This document shows positions 1 to 8,276 of a DNA stretch of 64,000 bases, piece after piece. Both the position numbers and the translations under genes were made by a program. Under the pieces are notes generated by a model. That model was not told the DNA's origin and did not search any database. It saw nothing but the letters and a program-made list of their open reading frames with translations. Location: NCBI RefSeq assembly GCF_023276435.1, contig NZ_JALLPO010000005.1, forward strand, positions 186,001 to 250,000. The letters run 5' to 3'. The DNA is from Sphaerisporangium perillae. GTDB lineage: Bacteria > Actinomycetota > Actinomycetes > Streptosporangiales > Streptosporangiaceae. How positions within the stretch are numbered: the stretch's first letter is position 1; the number at the start of each line of letters is the position of its first letter.

Positions 1-235
1 CCCGGCGCGAGACGCCGGGCAGCCGGCCGGGAGTGGCCGCGCCGGGCTGCATCTCGACCTGCCAGTCGACCGCCACCCGCTGGACGGAGCGGGCGGTCAT
101 GGTCGCCTTGGCCGAGGCGAGGAACATCCCCAGCGCGGCCGGCAGCGCCACGGCCATCGCCACGCCCGCCGCCGCGGCGGCGAGCCTGCCCGTACGGCGG
201 GTCAGCAGGCCGCGGAGCCAGATCAGTGTCAGCAT
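1..235 (-). CDS. ABC transporter permease, FtsX/MacB-like (partial)
   Basis: The first 78 residues of a membrane protein run off the left edge. A short basic start (MLTLIWLRGLLTRR) is followed by an Ala-rich hydrophobic segment at about residues 17-38 and then a polar stretch. MacB/FtsX-type permeases begin this way, before their large extracytoplasmic domain. The ATG overlaps the stop of the preceding ATPase gene (ATGCTGA), so the two are probably translationally coupled. Its place after two LolD/MacB-type ATPases and a lipoprotein supports the permease of the same exporter. Only the N-terminus is visible, so the family call rests partly on context. Confidence 0.7.
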   Translation of the reverse strand, partial: MLTLIWLRGLLTRRTGRLAAAAAGVAMAVALPAALGMFLASAKATMTARSVQRVAVDWQVEMQPGAATPGRLPGVSRR

Positions 236-873
236 GCCAATGCCCCATCACGCATTTCCCAGCGCAGCGGCAGGAGTTCCGCGACGAGCGGGTCGTGGGT
301 GGCGACCACCAGGGCCGCCCCGAGTCGTCCGGCGACATCGGTGAGCAGTTCGACGACGTGGAGGGCGAGGGCGGAGTCGAGCTGCCCCGTCGGCTCGTCG
401 GCGATGATCAGGGACGGGCTGCCCGCCAGCACGCGGGCCACCGCGACCCGCTGAGCCTGCCCGCCCGATAGCTGCTGGGGCAGCTTGGCCGCCAGGGCGG
501 CGACGCCGACGGTGTTCAGGGCGCGCAGGGCCTCTCGCCTGGCCTCGCCGTCCGGGCGTCCGGCGATGACCAGCGGAAGCGCCACGTTCTCCGCGGCGTC
601 CAGCGGAGCCAGCAGACTGGGCCCCTGGAAGATGACGCCGATCCGGCCCCGGGGCCGATCGTCGAGGGCGGGCCAGCCGATCGTCCCGGCCGTGGGACGA
701 TCCAGCCCGGCCAGCAGGTGCAGCAGCGTGGTCTTGCCCGACCCCGAGGGGCCGGTGATCGCGACCTGGTCACCGGGGCGCAGGGCGCAGGTGATGCCGT
801 GCACGGCCACCACCGCCTCGACGCCCCTGCCGTAGGTGCGGGCCACATCCCGGCAGCGCACGACCTCGGTCAT
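229..873 (-). CDS. ABC transporter ATP-binding protein (MacB/LolD type)
   Basis: A 214-residue stand-alone nucleotide-binding subunit that powers export or lipoprotein/peptide handling. Walker A is GPSGSGKTT near residue 41, the signature is LSGGQAQR near 137, and Walker B is LIIADEPT followed by the D-loop. The length fits LolD/MacB-type ATPases. Its ATG overlaps the stop of the upstream ATPase gene (ATGA at 870-873) and its own stop overlaps the permease start, so it sits inside a tightly coupled operon. It lacks the extra sequence of sugar-type importers. The transported substrate cannot be told from the sequence. Confidence 0.93.
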   Translation of the reverse strand: MTEVVRCRDVARTYGRGVEAVVAVHGITCALRPGDQVAITGPSGSGKTTLLHLLAGLDRPTAGTIGWPALDDRPRGRIGVIFQGPSLLAPLDAAENVALPLVIAGRPDGEARREALRALNTVGVAALAAKLPQQLSGGQAQRVAVARVLAGSPSLIIADEPTGQLDSALALHVVELLTDVAGRLGAALVVATHDPLVAELLPLRWEMRDGALAC

Positions 874-1520
874 GCCACCCGCCCGTCCCTGAGCTGGACG
901 ACGCGGTCGGCCATGCGCCGCACGGCGGGGCTGTGCGAGGCGATCACCACCGCGGTGTGCGACCGGGCCTGGTCGCGGATCAGGTCCAGCACCGGCCCCT
1001 CGCTGCGCCTGTCCAGCTCACCGGTGGGCTCGTCGGCCACCAGCAGTGACGGACGGTTGGCCAGCGCCACGGCCAGCCCGGCGCGCGCCGCCTCGCCGCC
1101 TGACAGCCGGCTCGGCCATGCGCCGGCCCTGGCGGACAACCCCAGGCGGTCGAGGAGCTCCGCGCGATGGGCAGGGTCGCGCCGGCCGCCGACCCGCTGG
1201 GCCAGCTCCACGTTCTGGGCCAGGGTGAGGTGCTCGATCAGGTTGCCGCTCTGGAAGAGCACGCCGACCAGCCGCGCCCGCAGGCGGGCCTTGTCGGCTT
1301 CCGGCCGGTGACTGATCCGCTGCCCGGCGATCCTGACGATGCCGCCGTCGGGGTCGTCCAGCCCGGCCACGCAGCTGAGCAGGGTCGACTTGCCGGAACC
1401 GGAGGGGCCGCTGATCGCGACCACCTCTCCGGGGGCCACCTTCAGCGAGATGCCTCGCAGGGCGCGCGTCTCCTCCTCGCCCGACCGGTAGAAGCGGTAG
1501 AGCTCCTCGGCTTCGAGCAT
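870..1520 (-). CDS. ABC transporter ATP-binding protein (MacB/LolD type)
   Basis: A 216-residue ATPase with Walker A GPSGSGKST, signature LSGGEAAR and Walker B LLVADEPTGELD, the standard set for this family. I chose the ATG at 1520 (MLEAEELYRF) because it overlaps the stop of the upstream lipoprotein gene as TGATG and the domain begins there; an upstream in-frame start at 1559 adds only a non-conserved tail. Having two ATPases for one visible permease suggests a heterodimeric exporter or a second permease beyond the window. The signature carries EAAR in place of the usual QxQR, a mild deviation. Confidence 0.9.
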   Translation of the reverse strand: MLEAEELYRFYRSGEEETRALRGISLKVAPGEVVAISGPSGSGKSTLLSCVAGLDDPDGGIVRIAGQRISHRPEADKARLRARLVGVLFQSGNLIEHLTLAQNVELAQRVGGRRDPAHRAELLDRLGLSARAGAWPSRLSGGEAARAGLAVALANRPSLLVADEPTGELDRRSEGPVLDLIRDQARSHTAVVIASHSPAVRRMADRVVQLRDGRVA

Positions 1521-2065
1521 CACGAGAGCCACCGCAAGGAGTCCGACACCGTGCGCCACGGGTCGACGTTGTCGGCGCCTACCGGTCCCGTCAGGGTCAG
1601 TACGGCCTGCCGGCCGTTACGGGAGAACACATAGCGCTCCACCTCGTCCCGGATCACCTTGCCGGTCACCGGGTCGGGCGCGCTGTCGATACGGTAGACC
1701 GTCAGTTCGGCCTTGCCGCCCTTCCTGTTCACCGTCGCGCGCTTGCGGATCTCGGCTCCGGGCGGATCGGCCGGAGCGCCGATCTCGACCCGGACGCTGT
1801 TGAGCTTGTCGGTGAAGCCCGCCCCCGTCGGCAGGTCCGTCCGCGCCCAGCCCTCGGGGACCTTCAGCTCGTACGGCCGGCCCGGATGCCGGTAGACGAC
1901 GTAGACGGTGTCGTCAGGAATGTCGCCCGGCGGGTTGGACTCGGTCAGGTGTACGAGGGGTGTGGCCGGGGCCGTCGTGGGGGGAACGGCGGCCGGCGGC
2001 ACCCCTCCGCAGGAGCTCACCAGGCCGGCCGCGAAGAGGATCAGTACGCTGTGCCGCACATTCAT
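1520..2065 (-). CDS. Secreted lipoprotein of unknown function
   Basis: A 181-residue protein with a type II signal peptide: MNVRHS, a hydrophobic core, then the lipobox LVSSC, so the mature protein should start at Cys19 and be lipid-anchored. A Pro/Ala/Thr-rich linker follows, then a compact domain with several Val/Thr/Arg strands ending in DSLRWLS. I recognise no family. It is the first gene of the ABC exporter operon and its stop overlaps the next start, so it may be an accessory or substrate-sensing component of that exporter. No catalytic motif is visible. Confidence 0.8.
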   Translation of the reverse strand: MNVRHSVLILFAAGLVSSCGGVPPAAVPPTTAPATPLVHLTESNPPGDIPDDTVYVVYRHPGRPYELKVPEGWARTDLPTGAGFTDKLNSVRVEIGAPADPPGAEIRKRATVNRKGGKAELTVYRIDSAPDPVTGKVIRDEVERYVFSRNGRQAVLTLTGPVGADNVDPWRTVSDSLRWLS

Positions 2066-2089
2066 GGAGGCACCGTAAGAAATGGTGCA

Positions 2090-3385
2090 TCAGCGTTCCC
2101 TCAGCCCGCGGTTAGCGCGGCGTTCACCTTCGCCGGCAGGCGGTCGGGGCAGCAGGCGCCCGGCGCGTTCCAGCGCCGCCAGACCGAGCGCGCCGCAGCA
2201 GCCGACCAGCGTCATGGCGGTCCAGGGCAACCAGTGGATCCCGTGGCCGGCCGCGAAGTCCCACAGAGAGCCGGTGAGCAGGCCGCCCAGCGTGACGACC
2301 AGACCTGAGATGGTGGCGTACAGGCCGTAGTGGGTGGCCACGAGGCGGCCGCGGGCCAGGCCGACGATCACGTCCATCTCGAACGGGCAGATCAGCATCG
2401 TGCTCAGCGCCAGCAGGACCGCGGTGAGCAGGATCGGCGCGATGCCGAGGATCTCACCCAGCTCTTCTGGACCCACCCGCACGGGGACAGGGTCGGAGAT
2501 GATCACCAGTGGCAGGAACGCGGCTCCGGCCACGGCCAGCCCGATCGTGAGGCTGCGGGTGGGCGACCAGCGGCGGCTCACCCAGGCGGTCACCCGCCGC
2601 TGGCCGGCGATGACGACGATCGCCGAGAGTGCGAACATCTGCCCCATCCCGGCGTCCTGCTCCTCCCCGACCGCCTGCCGCATCACCAGCGGCAGGGCCA
2701 GGTAGAGCTGGAAGGACAGCACGTAGAAGGTGGTCATCACCACGGAGAAGGCCAGGAACCGGCGGTCGCGCAGGACAGGACGCCAGCCCTCGCCCGGCTC
2801 ACGCGCCACCGGGGCCCGGGCGGGCAGCGCCCTGGCCTGCACCAGAGTGATCACCGCGAACAGCGCCGCCGCGGCGATCGAGACGGCCTGGAAGTTCACA
2901 CTCACCAGCGCGAGACCGGCCGGCGGCCCCAGCAGCAGCCCGACCTGCCCGGCCACGTTGAACAGCCCGAACGCCTCGGCCCTGCGGTCGCCCGCCTCGG
3001 CCGCCAGGTAGGCCCGCACCCCCGGTTCGAACAAGGCCCCCGCGAACCCGGTCAGCACGGAAGCGGCGAGCAGGGCGGGCAGCGAGCAGACCACCCCCAG
3101 CAGCGCGAAACCCGCCGTCCGCAGCGCGCATCCGGCCACGATGGCCTGCCTGTACCCGAGCCGGTCGGCCAGGTGCCCCCCGACCAGGCACAGGCCCCGC
3201 TGGCTGGTGTTGCGCACGCTCAGTACCAGGCCGACCGCCCAGGCCGCGTAGCCGAGACCTCGGGTGAGATGTCCGGCCAGGTAGGGCATGAGCAGGTTGA
3301 AGCTCAGCTTGATGGTGAACTGGTTGAGCAGCAGGAGCTGCACCCGCCCATTGAAGGACCTCAGCCTTCGCCAGGAACCCGTCAC
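2090..3385 (-). CDS. Major facilitator superfamily transporter
   Basis: About 431 residues with the repeated hydrophobic segments of a 12-helix MFS carrier; the loop after helix 2 (GGHLADRLGYRQA) matches the G-x-L-x-D-R-x-G-x-R MFS motif. I prefer the GTG at 3385 (VTGSWRRLRSF) because a GGGGG Shine-Dalgarno lies 7 nt upstream; an ATG at 3424 would add 13 residues with no good ribosome site. It is divergent from the sensor kinase gene and lies just upstream, in the same direction, of the lipoprotein/ABC operon. A multidrug or metabolite efflux role is likely, but the substrate is unknown. Confidence 0.88.
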   Translation of the reverse strand: MTGSWRRLRSFNGRVQLLLLNQFTIKLSFNLLMPYLAGHLTRGLGYAAWAVGLVLSVRNTSQRGLCLVGGHLADRLGYRQAIVAGCALRTAGFALLGVVCSLPALLAASVLTGFAGALFEPGVRAYLAAEAGDRRAEAFGLFNVAGQVGLLLGPPAGLALVSVNFQAVSIAAAALFAVITLVQARALPARAPVAREPGEGWRPVLRDRRFLAFSVVMTTFYVLSFQLYLALPLVMRQAVGEEQDAGMGQMFALSAIVVIAGQRRVTAWVSRRWSPTRSLTIGLAVAGAAFLPLVIISDPVPVRVGPEELGEILGIAPILLTAVLLALSTMLICPFEMDVIVGLARGRLVATHYGLYATISGLVVTLGGLLTGSLWDFAAGHGIHWLPWTAMTLVGCCGALGLAALERAGRLLPRPPAGEGERRANRGLRER

Positions 3386-3499
3386 GCGACACCCCCTGAT
3401 AGTGACTCTGTGTAGCGGAGACATTACGGGCCGGCGTATCGGCGTCCGGGTAGGCGGAGATTAGCGAGACGCTTAACTTTGACCTGCGACGATACGGAG

Positions 3500-4798
3500 A
3501 TGAGGGTTGAAGGGGCGCCACTGCGGCGGCGGTTGCTCTCGGCGATCGTCGCGGTCACGGCCCTGGTCGTCGCACTGTTCGCGATCCCGCTGGCCGTCGC
3601 GATCAACCAGCTGTACCAGGACGAGACCGTCGCCGCGTTGCAGCGCGATGCCACCTGGATCGCCGCCGCGATCCCCGACGACGTCGGGCGCGATCCTCGC
3701 CTGCCGCTGGCCCTCCCGCAGGACATCTCGGCCGATCTGACGGTCGGCGTCTACACCGTCAAGGGAGCGCGCCTGTTCGGCGCCGGACCGAGCACCTCGG
3801 CCTTCGCCGCCGCCAGCCGCGACGGGCACACGCACGACAGGGCCGGGGACGGGTTCGTCGCCGTGGCGGCCCCGATCCCCTCAGACGAGGGCATCAGGCT
3901 GACCGTGCGGGTGGCCACGCCGCTGGATGTGGTGCAGGACCGCGTCCACCGGGCCTGGCTGCTGATGGCCGTGCTCGCGCTGGTCGCGATCGTCCTCGGA
4001 GCCGGGATCGCGATCTACTTGTCCGCGCGGCTGGCCGCCCCGCTGGAGCGACTGACCGCCGCGGCCCAGGCGTTGGGCGCCGGCGACTTCAGCATCCGCC
4101 CCCCGCACTCGGGACTGCGTGAGGCGGACCAGGCGGGCCAGGCGCTGGAGACGACCGCTCGGCGGCTCGGCGAGGTGCTGTCCCGCGAGCGAGCCTTCAG
4201 CGCCGACGTCTCCCACCAGCTGCGCACCGGCCTCACCGGCCTGCTGCTCGGCCTGGAGAGCGCGCTGGCCCGCTCCGACGGCGATCAAACCGCTTCGTTG
4301 CGTACGGCCCTGGCCCGCGGCGAGCGCCTGCACACGATCATCGACGACCTGGTCAGGCTGTCCCGCCACAGCGACGCGGCCGGCGAGTCCCTGGACCTGC
4401 CCGCGCTGGCCGAACAGGTCCGCCACGACTGGCACGGCCCGCTGGCCGAACAGGGCCGGCGGCTGACCATCACCATCGAACCCGGGCTTCCCCCTGCCGC
4501 CGCCTCGCCCGCGGCCGTGCGCCAGATCCTGCGGGTGCTCCTGGACAACGCCACGGTCCACGGCCGGGGCGAGGTCACGCTCACCATCTCCGACGTCGGG
4601 CCCGGACTGGCGATAGTGGTGGGCGACCAGGGCGAAGGAGTCACCGAGGGAGAGGATGTCTTCGCCCGCTCCTCGGGTGAGGGCCACGGGATCGGACTGG
4701 CCCTGGCCCGTTCGCTCGCCGAGGCCGAGGACGGCCGCCTGGTGCTGCGCCGCCACGCGCCGCCGCTGTTCAGCCTGCTGCTGAGCTACACCTCGTAG
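3500..4798 (+). CDS. Two-component sensor histidine kinase
   Basis: A membrane kinase of about 432 residues. Transmembrane helix 1 lies at about residues 11-37, then a short extracytoplasmic domain, helix 2 at about 153-175, a HAMP linker, a HisKA helix with the phospho-acceptor in SADVSHQLR (about His239), and an HATPase domain with an N-box (LLDNATVHG) and a G-box (GHGIGLALA). The ATG at 3500 is chosen; a TTG at 3479 would add seven residues. The response regulator gene converges on it from the other strand and the two overlap by 13 bp at their 3' ends. The pair probably controls the neighbouring MFS/ABC efflux genes, which is inference. Confidence 0.92.
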   Translation: MRVEGAPLRRRLLSAIVAVTALVVALFAIPLAVAINQLYQDETVAALQRDATWIAAAIPDDVGRDPRLPLALPQDISADLTVGVYTVKGARLFGAGPSTSAFAAASRDGHTHDRAGDGFVAVAAPIPSDEGIRLTVRVATPLDVVQDRVHRAWLLMAVLALVAIVLGAGIAIYLSARLAAPLERLTAAAQALGAGDFSIRPPHSGLREADQAGQALETTARRLGEVLSRERAFSADVSHQLRTGLTGLLLGLESALARSDGDQTASLRTALARGERLHTIIDDLVRLSRHSDAAGESLDLPALAEQVRHDWHGPLAEQGRRLTITIEPGLPPAAASPAAVRQILRVLLDNATVHGRGEVTLTISDVGPGLAIVVGDQGEGVTEGEDVFARSSGEGHGIGLALARSLAEAEDGRLVLRRHAPPLFSLLLSYTS

Positions 4799-5460
4799 CG
4801 GTAGCCCACGCCTCTGACCGTGGTGATCGAGGTGGCGTCCTCGCCGAGCTTGCGGCGCAGCGCGAACACGTGCACGTCCAAGGTCTTGGTGGGCCCGAAC
4901 CAGTTCTCATCCCAGACCTCGTCCATCAACTGCTCGCGGGTGACGACCTCCCCCGCCCGCCCGGCCAGAGCGGCCAGCAGATCGAACTCCTTGGGCCGCA
5001 GCATGACTTCCTGCTCTCCCAGATACGCGCGGCGGGCGAGCAGGTCCAGGCGCAACCGCCCGACGGTCAGCGCCCGCTCCTCGGGCACGACCGTCCGCCT
5101 GCGCAGGTGCGCCCGCAGCCGGGCCATCAGCTCGGTCAGCCGGAACGGTTTGGTGAGGTAGTCGTCGGCTCCGGCATCCAGCGCGACCACGACCTCCAGC
5201 TCCTGCGTGCGCGCCGTCAGCACCACGATCACCGCCTCGGGCACCGCCATGCGCAGCCTGCGGCACACCATCACCCCGTCGATGTCGGGGAGGCCGAGAT
5301 CCAGCAGCACCAGGTCCGGTGCCGTCGCGTGCGCGCCCTCCAGCGCGGCCTGGCCCGTCGCGGCCAGGACCGGCTCGTAACCATGCACCGCGAGCGCCTC
5401 GACGAGCTCCGAACCGATGCCCGGATCGTCCTCCACCACCAGAACCCGCGCCGCCGCCAT
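4786..5460 (-). CDS. Two-component response regulator, OmpR/PhoB family
   Basis: A 224-residue regulator with an N-terminal receiver domain (acidic pocket VVEDDPG, phospho-acceptor Asp54 in LLDLGLPD, Lys in YLTKPF) and a C-terminal winged-helix Trans_Reg_C domain (LRPKEFDLL, VWDENWFG, TLDVHVFALRRKL). The start at 5460 (MAAARVLVVEDD) matches the family; in-frame sequence further upstream is not receiver-like. It is the natural partner of the kinase at 3500-4798 but is encoded on the opposite strand, the two stops meeting inside a 13-bp overlap. Such convergent arrangement of a cognate pair is uncommon. Confidence 0.94.
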   Translation of the reverse strand: MAAARVLVVEDDPGIGSELVEALAVHGYEPVLAATGQAALEGAHATAPDLVLLDLGLPDIDGVMVCRRLRMAVPEAVIVVLTARTQELEVVVALDAGADDYLTKPFRLTELMARLRAHLRRRTVVPEERALTVGRLRLDLLARRAYLGEQEVMLRPKEFDLLAALAGRAGEVVTREQLMDEVWDENWFGPTKTLDVHVFALRRKLGEDATSITTVRGVGYRYEV

Positions 5461-5658
5461 AGGCCGATTGTAGGTCGGGGTGCCAAGGCGCGACCGTCTC
5501 CGGCCGCGACAGCACGGCGCCCCATCACCGCGAGCGGCACCTTGCTGCTCCCGCCGTGGACCTGGTCGGTCGTGCCCGAACTCGTGCCGCAAGACGCCAG
5601 CCTCGTGATCTTGATTCTCGGGCAACGAGAAGCCGAAACCGAAATTGATGATTGGTGC

Positions 5659-5681
5659 TGGCTGTATAGGGAGTACAGCCA
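5659..5681. promoter_or_regulatory. Perfect 8+8 inverted repeat
   Basis: TGGCTGTA and TACAGCCA form perfect 8-bp arms around a 7-nt centre. The spacing suits a dimeric repressor site or a short hairpin. It lies about 200 bp upstream of the response regulator gene and 270 bp upstream of the asparaginase gene, so its target is unclear. Confidence 0.4.
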
Positions 5682-5827
5682 AGGGGGCCAACGACGTTGG
5701 ACCTCAGCGGACGTTCACGGACACCACAGCTCCAGGCCGGCGCCCCTGAGTTTGATCGAATCGGCGGGTGAGGCCTCCAACTCACGCTGCGTCCCGGGGG
5801 ACCGGGTCGTCAGAATCTCCACACTTC

Positions 5828-5866
5828 ACACAAACGATTGTGTCCTGCGGTTCTGGCTGTTAGCCT
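5828..5866 (+). promoter_or_regulatory. Candidate LacI-type operator and promoter of the catabolic cluster
   Basis: The 16-mer ACACAAACGATTGTGT (5828-5843) is a near-perfect palindrome with a central CG, the hallmark of LacI/GalR-family operators; only the pair flanking the CG mismatches. Its right half supplies a possible -35 (TTGTGT) with a 17-nt spacer to a -10-like TAGCCT at 5861. Repressor binding would block the -35. A LacI-family gene sits at the far end of the same cluster (15154-16203), making it the likely partner. This is prediction from pattern only. Confidence 0.5.
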
Positions 5867-5950
5867 GCACACTCAGTGGCCGCGCGGACCGATCCGCAGC
5901 CGCTTCCCCAGACACAAGCAGCTTGCTGAAAGGTCAAGGCAATTCCTAAG

Positions 5951-6949
5951 GTGCTCGTGCTTTCCACGGGAGGCACCATCTCGTCGCGGCAGGTCCCCAG
6001 CGGCGCCCTCGTCGCGGCAGACGATGCTCGGAAGATCGTCGAGCGGCTGACCGGAAGACCGGAACTCGCTTCCCTTGGCGCCGTCGAAGTCGAAGCTCAG
6101 GACATCATGAACCTGGGCAGTTACCGGCTCGAACCGCGGGGCATGGTCGAGATCGCTCGGCGGATCAGCGAAGTCCTGTCCTCCGACGATGTCGTGGGTG
6201 TCGTTGTGACGCACGGAACCGACACCATGGAGGAGACCGCGTACCTCGCTGACCTCGTGCACACGGACGAGCGACCGGTCGTCTTCACGGGGGCTCAGCG
6301 CGCGGCGGATGCGCCCGACACGGACGGGCCCAGGAACCTCGGAGACTCCCTGACGGTTGCCGGCCACGCCGATGCCAGGCGCCTCGGGGCTCTCATCGTC
6401 TTCGACGGACAGATCTACGCCGCGGCCGGCACCTCCAAAATCCACACCCTCGCCTCGGCCGCATTCGCCTCCACCATCTCGGGCCCGGTGGGAAGGGTGC
6501 GCGAAGGAAACCTCGCGATCAACTCGACGCCTCGTCGACTGGCCCCGCTCGCGCTCGACTCCCTCGACATCGACGGCGTGAGAGTGGACATAGTCCCGTA
6601 CTACCCGGGCGCGTCGACCGTCGCATTGCGCGCCGTCGTCGACGACGGGGCGACCGGCATCATCCTTGAAGCGACCGGTGCGGGCAACGCGAATCCTGAG
6701 TTCTGCCGCGAGGTCGCACACCTCACCCAATCTGGAATCGTCGTCGGGCTTTCATCCCGCGTGCCGCTAGGGCCGGTGACCGCGCTCTATGGCGCCGGCG
6801 GAGGCATCGACCTCGTCGAGGCGGGCGCGGTTTCCGTCGGCGCGCTGCGATCGCCGCAGGCCCGCATGCTCCTCTTCGCCCTGCTCTCTTCAGTGCGCGA
6901 CCCCGCGCTGGTCCGGGCGGAATTGCGGCGCAGGGCGAGCCGCCTATGA
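5951..6949 (+). CDS. Asparaginase/glutaminase-family amidohydrolase
   Basis: A 332-residue enzyme expected to hydrolyse the side-chain amide of asparagine or a related amide to the acid plus ammonia. Both catalytic signatures are intact: STGGTIS at the N-terminus (nucleophile Thr9) and THGTDTMEET (Thr90-Asp91). There is no signal peptide, so it should act in the cytoplasm on imported substrate. The start is GTG at 5951, where the conserved strand begins. It is the first gene of a collinear cluster with an ABC importer, a second amidase and a hydroxyacid-type dehydrogenase, so the true substrate may be an unusual amide and not asparagine. Codon use is less GC-extreme than in flanking host genes. 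Confidence 0.88.
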   Translation: MLVLSTGGTISSRQVPSGALVAADDARKIVERLTGRPELASLGAVEVEAQDIMNLGSYRLEPRGMVEIARRISEVLSSDDVVGVVVTHGTDTMEETAYLADLVHTDERPVVFTGAQRAADAPDTDGPRNLGDSLTVAGHADARRLGALIVFDGQIYAAAGTSKIHTLASAAFASTISGPVGRVREGNLAINSTPRRLAPLALDSLDIDGVRVDIVPYYPGASTVALRAVVDDGATGIILEATGAGNANPEFCREVAHLTQSGIVVGLSSRVPLGPVTALYGAGGGIDLVEAGAVSVGALRSPQARMLLFALLSSVRDPALVRAELRRRASRL

Positions 6950-7110
6950 CTCGCAGTGTCGCAACGACCTGACCTCCTCGAACGGACTTTCCTCCTACGG
7001 TCCCGGCCGTGACGAGACCGGGGCAGGCCGTAGCCCTCAGGCAAAAGAATCGTCCCAGCGCAGTTCGCTTTTCAGCCTCCCGACTCAACAGAAACGATAA
7101 GGAATTCGCA

Positions 7111-8244
7111 TTGCGAGCATACGGTAAAGTCGGCGCCCTGCTGGCGGTGGTTGCGTTGTCAATCGCGGGATGTGGCAGCACCTCGTCCGGAGGGAGTTCC
7201 ACTCCTTCGAACAGTAACGTCGCGCACGCCCAGTCCCTGGTGGATCAGTACACCGGCGTTCCCGCGTTCCAGTCCCCCGGCCCCAACATCGACGCGAAGA
7301 GCATCGCGGCGGGCAAGAAGATCTTCAGCATTCCATCGACCACGACGGCAGCCTTCATGCAGGCAACCGAGGATGCGTTCGAGACGTACGCGAAGCAGGC
7401 GGGCGCGTCCGTCACCAGCTGGCCCAACCAGGGGCAGACCTCGCAGTGGGTCCAGGGCATGCAGACCGCCGTTTCCGCGAAGAGCGATGTCATCTCGCTT
7501 ATCGACGGAACCGACCCCAGGCTCATCATGCCGCAGGTCACCGCGGCGAAGAACGCAGGCATCCCGGTGGTCGATGTGCACGACCTGGACATGAGCCAGC
7601 CGACGCCGCCGAACGTGGCCGCATTCGTGTCGGGCCATTTCGCGACCGCCGGGCAACTCCTGGCGGCCTGGGCGATCACGCAGACCAAGGGCGACGCGAA
7701 CGTCCTGGTGGTCACGTCGAACAATTTCGTGAACTCCCCGCCGGTGGCCGAGGGCATCCAGAGTGAGTTCAAGGCCGACTGCCCTTCCTGCAAGGTGACG
7801 ACCGTCAACGTGGACGCTCCGGACTGGCCCACGAAGATCCAGTCGGCCGTGCAGACCGCGATCACCCGTGACCCGAAGCTGAACTACGTCCTTCCGGTTT
7901 TCGACAGCATGCTGACCTATGTCGTGCCCGGTGTGCGCTCTGCCGCAGCCGTTGGCAGGGTCAAGGCCGCGAGCTTCAACGGTTCTCCTGCGATCCTCGA
8001 CCTCGTGCGCGCCGGCGATGTCGTCACGATGGATATCGGTGAGAACCCCGCCTACGTCGGAGCGGCCGGTCTCGACCAGACCCTGCGTGTCCTCGGCAAG
8101 TTGCCGCCGTCGCCTGACGAGCACCTTGTCTTGAGGGTTTTCGATACGAACAACGTCAAGGAAGCGGGAGTCCCCGCGATGCTGGGCCAAGGGTACGGCG
8201 AGGCCTGGAAGGCCGGATACCTCAAGACCTGGGGCCTGCAGTAG
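7111..8244 (+). CDS. CUT2-type ABC transporter substrate-binding lipoprotein
   Basis: A 377-residue lipoprotein with a signal peptide (LRAYGKVGALLAVVALS) and lipobox SIAGC, then a Ser/Gly linker and a Peripla_BP_4 fold of the ribose-binding type. The start is the TTG at 7111: AAGGA lies 7 nt upstream and the signal peptide begins there; longer in-frame versions add a non-signal tail. It captures the substrate outside the cell and delivers it to the ATPase/permease pair that follows. The family usually binds sugars or autoinducer-like molecules, but the amidases nearby hint at a polar amide or hydroxyacid derivative. Confidence 0.88.
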   Translation: MRAYGKVGALLAVVALSIAGCGSTSSGGSSTPSNSNVAHAQSLVDQYTGVPAFQSPGPNIDAKSIAAGKKIFSIPSTTTAAFMQATEDAFETYAKQAGASVTSWPNQGQTSQWVQGMQTAVSAKSDVISLIDGTDPRLIMPQVTAAKNAGIPVVDVHDLDMSQPTPPNVAAFVSGHFATAGQLLAAWAITQTKGDANVLVVTSNNFVNSPPVAEGIQSEFKADCPSCKVTTVNVDAPDWPTKIQSAVQTAITRDPKLNYVLPVFDSMLTYVVPGVRSAAAVGRVKAASFNGSPAILDLVRAGDVVTMDIGENPAYVGAAGLDQTLRVLGKLPPSPDEHLVLRVFDTNNVKEAGVPAMLGQGYGEAWKAGYLKTWGLQ

Positions 8245-8276
8245 TGCGCCGGTACGCGAAGGAGTGAGGTGACCTG

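Larger units (their letters stand above)
5461..5950. other. 490-bp intergenic region ahead of the catabolic cluster
   Basis: No convincing gene lies between the response regulator start and the asparaginase start. The region is less GC-rich than its left neighbour and carries two clear dyads, listed separately: an 8+8 inverted repeat at 5659-5681 and a LacI-type palindrome at 5828-5843 overlapping a possible promoter. It probably holds the divergent promoters of the regulator gene and of the catabolic operon. Confidence 0.6.

Noticed and set aside
5461-5691. N-terminal extension of the response regulator
   Set aside because: The upstream in-frame residues are not receiver-like, and the family start MAAARVLVVEDD is clear at 5460.
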